A DNA stretch of 42,284 bases from Candidatus Gottesmanbacteria bacterium. GTDB taxonomy: Bacteria > Patescibacteriota > Microgenomatia > UBA10105. This document shows, one piece after another, positions 7,139 through 15,769 of the stretch. The position numbers and the translations under genes were made by a program. The stretch spans positions 1 to 42,284 of the forward strand of contig JAHFKJ010000012.1 in the NCBI GenBank assembly GCA_023245415.1, written 5' to 3'. A model generated the notes under the pieces. The model worked only from the letters and a program-made list of their open reading frames with translations, ran no database searches and was not told the DNA's origin. How positions within the stretch are numbered: the stretch's first letter is position 1; the number at the start of each line of letters is the position of its first letter.

Positions 7139-9073
7139 TTAACTGACCACTTCCCCTTCTTCAGCTTTTTTGTTTTCTTTCTTCTGGTCTTTTTTCTCAC
7201 CATTCGTCTTTTCTGTATCTGAAGCTGGTTGACCAGCTGCTGGTGACTGTTGACCTGATTGCCCATCTTGTGGTGAGCCTGCCGAACCATACATCGCTTC
7301 CCCAACTTTGGATAAAGCGTCAGATAAATCTTTGGTCAGCCGCTCCATTTCTTCTTTGTCAGCGCTTTCCAACTTATCCTTTAACGCCTTAATTTTTTCT
7401 TCAACATCCTTTTTCACTTCCGGCTTAACTTTGTCACCCGCATCTTTGAGCGATTTTTCCGCAGTATATACCATGCTGTCTGCCTGATTTTTCACTTCAA
7501 TTTTTTCCTTGGCAAGTGTATCTTCCTGGGCATGCACTTCGGCCTCTTTCTGCATTCGGTCTATTTCTTCCTTAGATAATCCCGTGGAACCGGTGATGCG
7601 GATACTTTGCGATTTTCCAGTGGCTTTATCTTTAGCACCAACGTTCAGAATTCCATTCGCGTCAATATCGTACGTCACCTCTATTTGAGGTACGCCCCGG
7701 GGAGCAGTTGGAATACCATCCAGATGAAATTGCCCCAATGATTTATTGTCTTTTGCCATTGGCCGCTCGCCTTGTAAAATATTAATCTCAACAGAAGTCT
7801 GGTTATCAGCTGCTGTTGAAAAAATCTGAGATTTACTGGTTGGAATAGTTGAGTTTCTGGTAATAAGCGGCGTTGCTACTCCTCCCAAAGTTTCAACTCC
7901 AAGTGTTAACGGTGTCACATCAAGAAGCAGAATATCTTTAACGTCTCCGGCCAATACTCCACCTTGAACCGCAGCTCCAACTGCGACAACTTCATCCGGA
8001 TTGACTGATTTATTCGGTTCTTTACCAAAGAAATTCTTAACCGTTTCGATTACTTTAGGCATCCGGGTCATTCCACCGACTAAGACTATTTCATTAATAT
8101 TTTTCGCTTCTATTCCGGCATCTTTAAGGCATGCTTTCACCGGCGCGATAGTTTTTTGGACTAATTCATCAACGATGGATTCAAATTTTGCCCGCGTTAA
8201 TTTCATCACCAAGTGTAAGGGACCATCTTTTCCCTGAGTAATAAAGGGTAAATTGACCTCTGCTTCCATAGAACTTGAGAGTTCAATCTTGGCTTTTTCC
8301 GCAGCATCCCGCAGCCGCTGCAGGGCTTGCGGGTCTTTGGTCAAATCGACCGAATTTTCTTTTTTAAATTCCTCCGCAAAAAAGTGCAGAATTAACTGGT
8401 CAAAATCGTCGCCGCCAAGGTGGGTATCGCCATTCGTGGCTTTGACTTCAAATACACCTTCACCCAGCTCTAATACGGTAATATCAAATGTACCTCCACC
8501 AAGATCATAAACAGCTACGGTGTGAGCATTTTTTTTGTCCAGTCCATACGCCAGTGCTGCTGCTGTGGGCTCATTGATTATCCGCATTACCTCAAGTCCG
8601 GCAATCTCTCCGGCTTGTTTGGTAGCTTGACGCTGGGCATCATCAAAATAAGCGGGCACAGTAATCACTGCCTGTTTAACTTCCGATCCCAAATAACTTT
8701 CAGCGTCTTTTTTTATTTTGGCAAGAATCATTGAAGATATTTCTTGCGGGGTATATGACTTTCCTTCGACTTCAACGATAGCCATACCATCTCGTCCGGA
8801 TTTGATCATATATGGCAACCACTTCATATCACGCTGTACTGACGGATCATTAAGTTTTCTTCCCATGAGACGTTTGACTGAAAAAATAGTGTTCTTCGGA
8901 TGCATGACTATTTGACGTTTTGCCACATCTCCAACAATACGTTTCGCCGGATCAACAACTGAAGGAATCACATTTCTGCCTTCTGCTGAGTGAATGACTT
9001 TGGGAGAACCTCCCTCCATGACTGCTACACAGGAATTAGTGGTACCTAGATCGATCCCGATAATTTTTGACAT
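7139..9073 (-). CDS. dnaK: Molecular chaperone DnaK (Hsp70)
   Basis: DnaK is the ATP-driven Hsp70 chaperone that binds exposed hydrophobic segments of unfolded proteins. The N-terminal ATPase starts with [18 protein letters not shown] and contains the phosphate-2 signature [16 protein letters not shown] and the [14 protein letters not shown] segment. The linker and substrate domain begin near [20 protein letters not shown] helical lid follows, then a Gln/Ser/Pro-rich, finally Lys/Glu-rich tail ([19 protein letters not shown]). Length (644 aa) is standard. It is in the operon order hrcA-grpE-dnaK. Its ATG at 9073 is preceded by one of the few strong Shine-Dalgarno sequences in the window, so translation is probably high. 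Confidence 0.99.
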   Translation of the reverse strand: MSKIIGIDLGTTNSCVAVMEGGSPKVIHSAEGRNVIPSVVDPAKRIVGDVAKRQIVMHPKNTIFSVKRLMGRKLNDPSVQRDMKWLPYMIKSGRDGMAIVEVEGKSYTPQEISSMILAKIKKDAESYLGSEVKQAVITVPAYFDDAQRQATKQAGEIAGLEVMRIINEPTAAALAYGLDKKNAHTVAVYDLGGGTFDITVLELGEGVFEVKATNGDTHLGGDDFDQLILHFFAEEFKKENSVDLTKDPQALQRLRDAAEKAKIELSSSMEAEVNLPFITQGKDGPLHLVMKLTRAKFESIVDELVQKTIAPVKACLKDAGIEAKNINEIVLVGGMTRMPKVIETVKNFFGKEPNKSVNPDEVVAVGAAVQGGVLAGDVKDILLLDVTPLTLGVETLGGVATPLITRNSTIPTSKSQIFSTAADNQTSVEINILQGERPMAKDNKSLGQFHLDGIPTAPRGVPQIEVTYDIDANGILNVGAKDKATGKSQSIRITGSTGLSKEEIDRMQKEAEVHAQEDTLAKEKIEVKNQADSMVYTAEKSLKDAGDKVKPEVKKDVEEKIKALKDKLESADKEEMERLTKDLSDALSKVGEAMYGSAGSPQDGQSGQQSPAAGQPASDTEKTNGEKKDQKKENKKAEEGEVVS

Positions 9074-9077
9074 ATAT

Positions 9078-9084
9078 CCTCCTT
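9078..9084 (-). promoter_or_regulatory. Strong Shine-Dalgarno sequence of dnaK
   Basis: AAGGAGG on the minus strand ends 4 nt before the dnaK ATG. It stands out because most genes in this window have no recognisable ribosome-binding site, and it fixes the dnaK start. Confidence 0.85.
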
Positions 9085-9091
9085 AATTAAT

Positions 9092-9119
9092 GTGACAAGT
9101 GACAGGTGAGAAGTAAATT
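9092..9119. repeat. Degenerate 7-bp tandem repeat in the grpE-dnaK gap
   Basis: The plus strand reads GTGACAA, GTGACAG, GTGAGAA, GTAAATT in consecutive 7-mers. In addition GACAAGTGA (9094-9102) is exactly complementary to TCACTTGTC (9144-9152), which includes the grpE stop codon, so the grpE-dnaK intercistronic RNA could fold into a long-loop hairpin just upstream of the dnaK ribosome-binding site. Confidence 0.6.
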
Positions 9120-9143
9120 ATTACGTTCTTGTCTCTTATTTTT

Positions 9144-9668
9144 TCACTTGTCGCTTTTTTTACTTACTTTTACTTGGGCAGCTCTAAGAACTGAGCCGTA
9201 CATCGTATATCCGGCCCGATATTCTTCTAATACTTTATTATCTTCTTTTCCGTCTTCTGCACTTAACGCTTCCATGCTGACAACATCATATGTTTTTCCA
9301 ACCGCTTCTATACGCTTGACGCCCTCATTTTCAAGAATTGTCGCCAGTTTTTTAAGAGCTAAACTAAGTCCCTGGTCTTTAATATGCACAGCAGCTTTCT
9401 CCAAGTCGTCAATCACCGGTAAAAATTTTTCGATTAAGTTTTTACTTAAAAACTTTATATATTCAGTTTTTTCGATTAACATTCGCTTTTCTTGATTTTG
9501 ATAGTCTGCGATCGCCCGCTTCCAGCGATTTGTCATCTCTTCCAGTTGTTCTTTTAATTCAGCAATTTCTTTTTCTTTCATCTTACTGTCAATGACAGAG
9601 TCTTCCTGCACCTGTTCAGCTTTTGGTTTTGGATCTTGTTTTATAGATGTATCGGCTGATTTTTGCAT
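9144..9668 (-). CDS. grpE: Nucleotide exchange factor GrpE
   Basis: GrpE dimers release ADP from DnaK. After an acidic/Lys-rich N-terminal extension, the long helix is visible (KEIAELKEQLEEMTNRWKRA, then NQEKRM). The conserved segments IEKFLPVIDDLEKA and GYTMYGSVLRAAQVKVSKK follow; the last is the C-terminal beta domain that enters the DnaK cleft. The ORF track extends the frame to 9818, into hrcA, but those residues are unrelated. The ATG at 9668 (MQKSADTSIKQD), 5 nt after the hrcA stop, is the sensible start and gives 174 aa. It ends in TGA, showing that TGA is a stop here. Confidence 0.95.
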   Translation of the reverse strand: MQKSADTSIKQDPKPKAEQVQEDSVIDSKMKEKEIAELKEQLEEMTNRWKRAIADYQNQEKRMLIEKTEYIKFLSKNLIEKFLPVIDDLEKAAVHIKDQGLSLALKKLATILENEGVKRIEAVGKTYDVVSMEALSAEDGKEDNKVLEEYRAGYTMYGSVLRAAQVKVSKKSDK

Positions 9669-9673
9669 AGAAT

Positions 9674-10399
9674 TTATGGATTGGTAATTTCGCCCAGTAA
9701 CTGACCCACATAGGAAACTACCGGTATTATATGCGCAAATCGCAACCGAATTGGCCCAATCACTCCAATGGTACAGTTGAGACGCGGAGTCGATACCGCA
9801 GAATACACCATACCGCAATCAACTAAATACTGCTGTTTTAAATCTTCTCCAAAAATTACATGAAAGGGAGCCTCTTCTACGCTTTTTCCGAATAAATTAT
9901 CCCAAAAATCATACCTATCAAGTCCAGCCAAGAGCTGTTTTGTAAGAATCATATCATAAAACTCTACCGCGTCGAGTAAATAGGACGCCCCGGCATAAAA
10001 TATATCGCCATCATTTGACGTCGCAATCGCTAAAGTATGGGTTTTTTCGGCTAAGGCTCGGGTTGCTTCACGTAAGAGTTGATTATTGCGCTGGCGAAAA
10101 TCCCAGATTTTTTGCTTCACGAACACTTCATCGGTGACGGACATTTGCTCCTGCTGCATCAGGTTTTGAATATAAAACTTGAGTGCAACCGGTGTGGGAA
10201 CTCGTCCGGCGGAAGCATGAGGCTGTTTCAAAAACCCGTCTTTTGTCAGCTTCACCATTTCATTGCGGATAGTTGCTGGAGAAACTCCAAGGTTGAATTT
10301 TTTGTCCAAGGTTTCAGAGCCAACCGGCTCTGCTGTATCTATGTATTCTTCAATAATAGCCTTGAGGAGTTTAATTTGACGGTCTGTAAGTTCGTACAT
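9674..10399 (-). CDS. hrcA: Heat-inducible transcription repressor HrcA, compact form
   Basis: HrcA binds CIRCE operators and represses chaperone operons. The N-terminal winged helix is clear: LTDRQIKLLKAIIEEYIDTA, then PATIRNEMVKLTKDGFLKQPHASAGRVPT. The C-terminus retains the typical ending GVIGPIRLRFAHIIPVVSYV. At about 241 aa it is roughly 100 residues shorter than B. subtilis-type HrcA; the shortening is in the middle GAF-like/dimerisation part. The track start at 10423 is a GTG lying inside the CIRCE-like operator and upstream of the predicted transcription start, so ATG at 10399 is the better start. It is the first gene of the hrcA-grpE-dnaK-dnaJ operon and probably represses itself. 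Confidence 0.93.
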   Translation of the reverse strand: MYELTDRQIKLLKAIIEEYIDTAEPVGSETLDKKFNLGVSPATIRNEMVKLTKDGFLKQPHASAGRVPTPVALKFYIQNLMQQEQMSVTDEVFVKQKIWDFRQRNNQLLREATRALAEKTHTLAIATSNDGDIFYAGASYLLDAVEFYDMILTKQLLAGLDRYDFWDNLFGKSVEEAPFHVIFGEDLKQQYLVDCGMVYSAVSTPRLNCTIGVIGPIRLRFAHIIPVVSYVGQLLGEITNP

Positions 10400-10416
10400 A
10401 AATCGCAATTTTTGAT

Positions 10417-10443
10417 TTAGCACTATTTAATCATGACTGCTAA
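10417..10443 (-). promoter_or_regulatory. CIRCE-like HrcA operator
   Basis: TTAGCACTA, nine bases, then GACTGCTAA gives the exact 9-9-9 geometry of CIRCE (TTAGCACTC-N9-GAGTGCTAA), with two deviations from consensus in total. It overlaps the spacer and -10 of the hrcA promoter, so bound HrcA would block RNA polymerase. No second copy was found in the window. Confidence 0.88.
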
Positions 10444-10453
10444 TTTTTGTCAA
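10425..10453 (-). promoter_or_regulatory. Promoter of the hrcA-grpE-dnaK-dnaJ operon
   Basis: On the minus strand a perfect TTGACA (10453-10448) is followed after exactly 17 nt by TTAAAT (10430-10425), preceded by TGA (extended -10). The predicted start is near 10418, leaving about 19 nt of leader before the hrcA ATG at 10399. The CIRCE-like palindrome covers the -10. Confidence 0.75.
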
Positions 10454-10677
10454 CAGGGGATTGTGAGTTTATTTTTAGAATGATATGAAGCAACAGATTC
10501 GCCGGATGTTTGGCTTACAAAAAATTAAATCCAGAGCTATTTTCAAAATAACGACTATTTTCCTGTAATAAAAGTTCTATTTAATGACTTTCGAGTCGTT
10601 TGGGTAGAAATTCCCTATGAATATCCATCGAAGCTATTCCTTTATTTTATACCAACTCCTTAGTATGATGAGTATAT

Positions 10678-12114
10678 ATGAAGGATAGAAAAAATTTCAC
10701 CCGCAAAGTCGTATTATTTTTATGTCTTCTTGTTGGTCTCTTTTTTTTAATTCTCGCGTTTCGAAAAGCACAACAACTCCTCATTAAAGCTACCGGCACC
10801 ACAGCCGATATTGTGATTGATTTTAATTTACAGCAGGAGCCGCTTAAACCTGTCTGGAAATCATTTTCTCAAGGCGGAGAAGAATCAGTCGACATGATAG
10901 CCCCGACTGTTCCAGTAATCAAAAGTTTACAGCCTCGCTATATCCGGATTGATCATATATACGATCATTTCAACCTCGTTTCAAGGAATTCTCAAGGACA
11001 ATTGATATATAACTTCAGTCAACTTGATCAAATGGTTTCCAGCATTCGCCAAACAGGAGCTCTACCATTTTTCTCACTTTCATATATGCCACAGGTTATC
11101 GCTGAAAACGGTGACATCGTGGGCAAACCAAAAAATTGGAATGAGTGGTCACAAGTAGTCAAACGTACAGTCGAACATTACAGCAGCAAGTCTGAAATGA
11201 ATTTAACAAATATATATTATGAAGTCTGGAATGAACCGGATCTTTTCGGCAATTGGAAAAATTACGGTGATAAAAATTACTTGACGCTGTATCTTTATTC
11301 TGTTCAAGGAGCTGTTGCTGCCCAAAATACCAACTCTTTCAAAATCGGCGGTCCAGCAACGACGCAACTGTATAATTCATGGATCAAATCATTTGCCGAA
11401 TATGTAACTAAAAATAACCTGCGTCTCGACTTTTTCTCCTGGCATCGGTACGATGTCGATCCTGCTAAATTCTATCATGATGTTGCAGATGTAACGTCAT
11501 TGCTATTTCACTATCCCGAACTCGTCTCTCTTCCCCGCGTTGTCAGCGAGTGGGGATTTGATCCAGCAATTAATAACGGCTATGACGGTAATTTCGCGGC
11601 AGCTCACACAGTAGCAACGATTAGACAAACACTATCAGGTTATGACCAAATGATGGCATTTGAAGTGGTTGATGGACCAAGTCCCGAAAATAAAACCTAT
11701 TGGGGTAGATGGGGAATACTGACGCATCCCAAATTCGGGCTAAGTAAAAAACCCCGATACCAAGCTTTTGAATTACTCAACCAACTTCAAGGATCGCGCT
11801 TATATCTTAAAGGGGAAGGTACCTGGGTCAGCGGTATAGCTGTTTTTGACAAGACTAATGAAACGTTATCAACGATACTCGTTAATTTCGATCCCCAAAG
11901 TGTACATGTCGAACAAACTCCGCTGGAAATAAGAAACTTGCCGAACGGTATTTATCGCGTGAAGAAAACTCGACTCGGACAAACACCAACAGAACAAACG
12001 GTCGAAATTTCCAACCATATTTACCAAACAGAGTCAATTCTCCCAATCAATTCAATTATTTTGATTCAACTGGAAACAATCGTTAATCAAAATCTTCGTC
12101 CTCCACTATTATGA
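10678..12114 (+). CDS. Membrane-anchored GH39-like glycoside hydrolase
   Basis: A 478-aa protein with one N-terminal membrane segment (VVLFLCLLVGLFFLILAF) and an outward-facing (beta/alpha)8-type glycosidase domain. The retaining clan-A active-site pair is visible: acid/base Glu186 in YYEVWNEPDLFG and nucleophile Glu291 in VVSEWGF. The segment between has a conserved HRYD that may be substrate-binding. This fits GH39 (beta-xylosidase, alpha-L-iduronidase) and its relatives, acting on extracellular or host/neighbour glycans; the substrate cannot be read from sequence. A C-terminal beta-sandwich follows the barrel (about residue 380 on). A TATGAT box ends 8 nt before the ATG, suggesting a leaderless message. 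Convergent with murJ. Confidence 0.82.
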   Translation: MKDRKNFTRKVVLFLCLLVGLFFLILAFRKAQQLLIKATGTTADIVIDFNLQQEPLKPVWKSFSQGGEESVDMIAPTVPVIKSLQPRYIRIDHIYDHFNLVSRNSQGQLIYNFSQLDQMVSSIRQTGALPFFSLSYMPQVIAENGDIVGKPKNWNEWSQVVKRTVEHYSSKSEMNLTNIYYEVWNEPDLFGNWKNYGDKNYLTLYLYSVQGAVAAQNTNSFKIGGPATTQLYNSWIKSFAEYVTKNNLRLDFFSWHRYDVDPAKFYHDVADVTSLLFHYPELVSLPRVVSEWGFDPAINNGYDGNFAAAHTVATIRQTLSGYDQMMAFEVVDGPSPENKTYWGRWGILTHPKFGLSKKPRYQAFELLNQLQGSRLYLKGEGTWVSGIAVFDKTNETLSTILVNFDPQSVHVEQTPLEIRNLPNGIYRVKKTRLGQTPTEQTVEISNHIYQTESILPINSIILIQLETIVNQNLRPPLL

Positions 12115-12115
12115 A

Positions 12116-12240
12116 GCTCCCACGGGCTTACGCCCGGGGTATCTTCTCCAGGTAGCTTCGTCGGGAGCGAAATCCCTCCGAAGCGAAAATTCTTCGCTTT
12201 CATCTTCGAGCTTACGCTCGCGGTTTTTCGCGAAGGGGGA
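12116..12240. repeat. Nested hairpin cluster between convergent genes
   Basis: About 125 nt of GC-rich, highly palindromic sequence lies between the glycosidase and murJ 3' ends. Stems visible: GCTCCC (12116-12121) with GGGAGC (12163-12168), enclosing CGGGC-TTAC-GCCCG (12123-12136); AAGCGAA-AATTC-TTCGCTT (12181-12199); CGAGC-TTAC-GCTCG (12207-12220); and CGCG (12219-12222) with CGCG (12229-12232). Two stems share the same TTAC loop. It could be a bidirectional terminator or a REP-like palindromic repeat. Its base composition is unlike the surrounding sequence. Confidence 0.6.
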
Positions 12241-12282
12241 TAATCCAGTTTAAACATTATCATAATCGCGAGATCACAAAGT

Positions 12283-13944
12283 CTATGAAATAGAATTTCC
12301 ACCATTAACAATTTGAGTCAGTTGATCAAAAAACATCCGCGGCATGCGTTTCACTCGATGAATGAGTTTAAAAAATGTCGTAACTTCTTCAATATCAAAA
12401 AACCACGCCAAAAAAATGTAAACTGACACCCCCGATGCTGAAGCGATACTTGTAAGTAGAATCAAGTCAAATACGCGGGTAGTATCATAAACCAGCTGAT
12501 CCAAAAGTTTAAGCGGCACATACAAAAAAATCCCGCTGGTAATTGAAGCAATAATCATCTTAAAAGGCGGTATACATAAACTGCCCATATCAAAACCATT
12601 GACTTTGCGATACAAAAACAGCAGCAGCAGCATTACATGAACCAGACTGGCTATCGATGTCGAAAGTGCTAAACCCCAAATTGGAAATTGAAATCCCCAC
12701 ACAAAGGCGATGCTAAGTACAGTATTCGTAAAAATCGAAATTCCCGCAAGAATTACCGGTGTTTTAGTGTCATGAAGTGCGTAAAAAGCTCGCGCAAAAA
12801 CCTGGACTAGACTTTGTGCAAATATTGAAATGGCAAACAAAGATAATGTTTTACCTGTCAAAACAGTAGCCGGCCAATCAAATTTAACTGATCCGTACAC
12901 CAGGCGTACTATCGGTGTGCGTAAAACTGCTAAAAATACAGATGCCGGCATGACCCAGAATAAAATTTGATGCATTGATGCTAATATTAATTTTTTAAAT
13001 GCTGCATAATCTTTTTTGGCGGCTTCAAGTGAAAATACCGGTAAAGCTGCTTGTGCGAAAGTAGCCCCAAATAGATTTATTGGCTGATTCTGCAGTTGTT
13101 GTGCCAGATAAAAAATTCGAATATTACGTGTACCTAAATAAGAAGCTAAGATCAAATCTATCGTTGTGTCGAGCTGCGACACAGCTAACCCTAATGTTCT
13201 GGGTAACATGAGTGAAAATACGCGCCTGACTCCTTGATCTTTTACATCCAGCTTGAAACTATGACGATAACCCAAATGCCAAATTAAAGGAATTTGAATA
13301 ATTAAGAAAAACATTGCTCCAATAACTACTCCCCAAACTGCCCCATACAAACCGAAGTGTCCGGCAAACAACCAAACACCCAAAATTATACCCAAGTTAT
13401 AAGCGATAGGAGCCAGGGCCGGTAATATAAAATGCTGCATTGACTGCAGCATACCAACAATATAATTTCCGATTATCAGAGGCAAGAGCTGCCCAATAAG
13501 CATTACACGAGTAAACAACACCATCAGATCTCTTTCCCTATCATTAAAACCTGGTACAATCAAATTCGAAACTGGCCGGGCAAAAATAAAGAGTATAACC
13601 GACACACACCCCACAATGAGAATACTGATATTCATTACTTTTGCAGCTAACGCAAAAGCGTAATTCCTATTTTCTTGTACCAGTATATTGGTAAACACGG
13701 GAATAAATGCCGTTGATAATGCACCCAAAATCGTTAGTTCAAAAAGTAAATTTGGCAAACGAAATGCTGCAGTATATATTCCCAACTCGTCGGGTTTGAA
13801 ATAAGCGTTCAAAAGGCGCTCGCGAACCAAACCAAGAATTCCTGATATCAAAGTTGCAGCCATGATGACCGCAGCTGCTGACAAAATGCTTCCCTGTTTT
13901 TTATTGATTAGCCAAGTTATGTGGCGAAATATTGAGTTGATCAC
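12283..13944 (-). CDS. murJ: Lipid II flippase MurJ
   Basis: MurJ, a MOP-superfamily polytopic membrane protein, flips the lipid-linked peptidoglycan precursor to the outer face of the membrane. The N-terminus has the family hallmark ISGILGLVRERLLNAYF followed by FRLPNLLFELTILGALSTAF, and the rest is about 14 hydrophobic helices (553 aa; typical 500-550). The start is GTG at 13944, since no closer ATG keeps the conserved N-terminus. A TATAAT on the minus strand (13962-13957) lies 12 nt upstream of that start. Together with the FemAB-like and LCP proteins, it shows that this cell makes and decorates peptidoglycan. Confidence 0.95.
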   Translation of the reverse strand: MINSIFRHITWLINKKQGSILSAAAVIMAATLISGILGLVRERLLNAYFKPDELGIYTAAFRLPNLLFELTILGALSTAFIPVFTNILVQENRNYAFALAAKVMNISILIVGCVSVILFIFARPVSNLIVPGFNDRERDLMVLFTRVMLIGQLLPLIIGNYIVGMLQSMQHFILPALAPIAYNLGIILGVWLFAGHFGLYGAVWGVVIGAMFFLIIQIPLIWHLGYRHSFKLDVKDQGVRRVFSLMLPRTLGLAVSQLDTTIDLILASYLGTRNIRIFYLAQQLQNQPINLFGATFAQAALPVFSLEAAKKDYAAFKKLILASMHQILFWVMPASVFLAVLRTPIVRLVYGSVKFDWPATVLTGKTLSLFAISIFAQSLVQVFARAFYALHDTKTPVILAGISIFTNTVLSIAFVWGFQFPIWGLALSTSIASLVHVMLLLLFLYRKVNGFDMGSLCIPPFKMIIASITSGIFLYVPLKLLDQLVYDTTRVFDLILLTSIASASGVSVYIFLAWFFDIEEVTTFFKLIHRVKRMPRMFFDQLTQIVNGGNSIS

Positions 13945-14006
13945 GCTTTTACCAGTATTATAACGTTAAACACGAACCTGGCAAAGACCGAAAAAATAGA
14001 GCGAAT

Positions 14007-14035
14007 TTGCTAAAACCTCCATTTTACCGTATAAT
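14007..14035 (+). promoter_or_regulatory. Promoter of rpsT
   Basis: TTGCTA (14007-14012) and a perfect TATAAT (14030-14035) are separated by 17 nt. Predicted start near 14042, 25 nt before the rpsT ATG. Confidence 0.7.
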
Positions 14036-14066
14036 TTATTACTTATTGATTTTAAAAATATAAAGT

Positions 14067-14324
14067 ATGCCTATTATTCACTCTGCAATCAAAAAATTAC
14101 GCCAGGACGAGAAACACTATGAACAAAATAAATTAGTCAAATTGATGTTGCGTAAAACAATTCGCGAATTTAAAAAAGCTCCTTCCTCTGAAAAAATGAG
14201 TAAAGTTTATAAAAAACTTGATATGGCGGCAAAAAAACTCATTATTCACCAAAATAAAGCCGCACGACTTAAATCACATCTTTCCCGACACCTCAATCAC
14301 CCGAAAAGTGGATTGACCTCTTAA
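14067..14324 (+). CDS. rpsT: 30S ribosomal protein S20
   Basis: This 85-aa, strongly basic, helical protein matches S20, which binds 16S rRNA early in 30S assembly. It starts MPIIHSAIKKLRQDEKHYEQ, has the central KKLDMAAKKLIIHQNKAARL and ends in KSHLSRHLN. In most S20 proteins these correspond to the SAxKRxRQ, the IxKAAxKGxIHKNxAARKxSRL segment and the C-terminal helix. Length is typical. It has its own sigma-70-like promoter and lies directly upstream of the pil-like genes, on the same strand. Confidence 0.93.
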   Translation: MPIIHSAIKKLRQDEKHYEQNKLVKLMLRKTIREFKKAPSSEKMSKVYKKLDMAAKKLIIHQNKAARLKSHLSRHLNHPKSGLTS

Positions 14325-14388
14325 CAAAATTCGACTACACTTAGATCACATTAAGTCTAAAATTATCAATCTCTCTAAAATCTTGTTA

Positions 14389-14402
14389 GTGCTAAAAAGC
14401 AC
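14389..14402 (+). repeat. Small hairpin between rpsT and pilN-like gene
   Basis: GTGCT-AAAA-AGCAC can form a 5-bp stem, 65 nt after the rpsT stop. No T-run follows directly, so termination is doubtful. Further downstream GCATTTAGT occurs twice, 12 bp apart (14450-14458 and 14462-14470), just before the pilN-like start. Confidence 0.4.
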
Positions 14403-14492
14403 ATACCGAATATCGCACAAAATTTAGTTTGGGAGAATTATTTTAAAGTGCATTTAGTGAAGCATTTAGTATAAAAAAAAATGTGATTGAAA

Positions 14493-15062
14493 ATGCCTGC
14501 CAAAACAATCAATTTATTACCGCGAAAAGATTTTGATAAAACTACGTTGGGAAAGTTTTTACGCTGGTCTCTAACGTACGGACGCTATATTATAATCTGT
14601 ACAGAAATCATCGTACTGCTTGCATTTATTTACCGGTTTAGCCTCGATCGACAAATAACAGATTTAGGCGATGAAATTGACCAAAAATCGGCAATTATTT
14701 CTGCCAACCAGGTATTTGAACTACAGTTTCGCAACCTTCAATCCCGTACAAACCATATCGGTGAATTGTTTACCAATCAAGATTTAGTATTAAAAATTAT
14801 TCATAAACTCGAAACCATAACTCCCGCCGGTATCAAGTATACTAATTTTTCTTACTCTGGAAGAGTTGTTAATATAGTTGCCTCTACTCAAACCAATATT
14901 CAACTTGCACAATTTTTGAATAATTTAAATGCTACCCCGCAGTTTACTAAAATCAATATTGAAAGTATCAGTAAAACTAAGGGAGCAAATGGTACGATCA
15001 CATTTCAATTCTCAACAACAGTCTTGGATAATTTTGACAATCAACAGGCGTTTAATTTATGA
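14493..15062 (+). CDS. pilN: PilN-like type IV pilus assembly protein
   Basis: PilN is a bitopic inner-membrane protein linking the cytoplasmic PilM ring to PilO in type IV pilus machines. The protein starts MPAKTINLLPRKDF, matching the INLLP motif that docks PilM, followed by one membrane helix (YIIICTEIIVLLAFIYRF). A coiled coil and a compact ferredoxin-like periplasmic domain follow. At 189 aa it is standard. The track's TTG at 14487 is two codons upstream; ATG at 14493 is preferred because PilN proteins start just before INLLP. Its stop overlaps the next start (ATGA), so translation is coupled with the pilO-like gene. pilM is not in the window. Confidence 0.82.
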   Translation: MPAKTINLLPRKDFDKTTLGKFLRWSLTYGRYIIICTEIIVLLAFIYRFSLDRQITDLGDEIDQKSAIISANQVFELQFRNLQSRTNHIGELFTNQDLVLKIIHKLETITPAGIKYTNFSYSGRVVNIVASTQTNIQLAQFLNNLNATPQFTKINIESISKTKGANGTITFQFSTTVLDNFDNQQAFNL

Positions 15063-15769
15063 ATGATTTAACTCCAACTCATCATTATCGCCGATTTTAC
15101 AAAAATTATGCTCAACTATTTAAAAGTACTGAGGTGCAGGCATATACAATGGTAGCTCTTTCTCTGTTTACTATAAGTTTTTTTGGCGCGTTTGCCATCC
15201 GTCCAACACTCAAAACAATTTCTTTACTCAAACGACAAATTACTGACCGGATAGAGGTTAATCAAAAACTTGAAGAAAAAATCAATGCGCTCATCTTGGC
15301 ACAAGAAGAATATCAACGTATTGATAAAGATCTTTCTTCAATTTATAGTTTATTACCGGAAAAGACTGAATTTCCGGTGTTTCTTCGTAAACTGGAAGCG
15401 ATGACGCTGGGCAATGGCGCAACGATCTCTAGTATTCAATTTGACCCCATAGTTTTGTACGCTCAGTCTCAAACACCTCCCTCGGCAACTACCAAACCAA
15501 ACGCCACAATTCCGGGACAAAATTCCCCAAAAGTTGTTCCTTTACTACCTCTACCAAATACAGATATCGGAACTACCCCTATTTTCTTTTCCCTAACACT
15601 CCAGGGCCCATATCAAAACTTAATCAACTTACTTGACCAGTTGACCAGACTCGATCGCCTGACTACTATATCTAAAGTAGACTTAACCGGAGATTCTACC
15701 AGTAAAGGAGCTGCAACACTTAATATCAGTATCCAATCACAAGCGTATTATTTTCCTGAAGTGAAATGA
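15059..15769 (+). CDS. pilO: PilO-like type IV pilus assembly protein
   Basis: This 236-aa protein has a short cytoplasmic N-terminus and one membrane segment (TMVALSLFTISFFGAFAI). A coiled coil follows (LLKRQITDRIEVNQKLEEKI), then a PilO-type periplasmic domain with LLPEKTEFPVFLRKLEAM and a later FFSLTLQGPYQNLINLLDQL strand-helix pattern. A Pro/Thr/Asn-rich loop (about residues 140-180) interrupts the domain. PilO dimerises with PilN to align the pilus motor. The start overlaps pilN's stop by 4 nt, and its own stop overlaps the next start by 4 nt (ATGA again). Confidence 0.8.
   Translation: MNDLTPTHHYRRFYKNYAQLFKSTEVQAYTMVALSLFTISFFGAFAIRPTLKTISLLKRQITDRIEVNQKLEEKINALILAQEEYQRIDKDLSSIYSLLPEKTEFPVFLRKLEAMTLGNGATISSIQFDPIVLYAQSQTPPSATTKPNATIPGQNSPKVVPLLPLPNTDIGTTPIFFSLTLQGPYQNLINLLDQLTRLDRLTTISKVDLTGDSTSKGAATLNISIQSQAYYFPEVK

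Noticed and set aside
7117-8915. Plus-strand ORFs antisense to dnaK
   Set aside because: Explained by the biased codon use of dnaK; no start signals or motifs.
9144-10423. ORF-track starts for grpE (9818) and hrcA (10423)
   Set aside because: The grpE extension overlaps hrcA in another frame; the hrcA GTG lies upstream of the predicted transcription start, inside the operator.
10484-10567. 27-codon ORF in the hrcA-glycosidase gap (MKQQIRRMFGLQ...)
   Set aside because: No promoter, ribosome site or homology signal; its length is within chance expectation for the gap.
14389-14402. Second CIRCE-like site after rpsT (GTGCTAAAAAGCAC)
   Set aside because: Only half-site resemblance and wrong spacing; not the 9-9-9 geometry.
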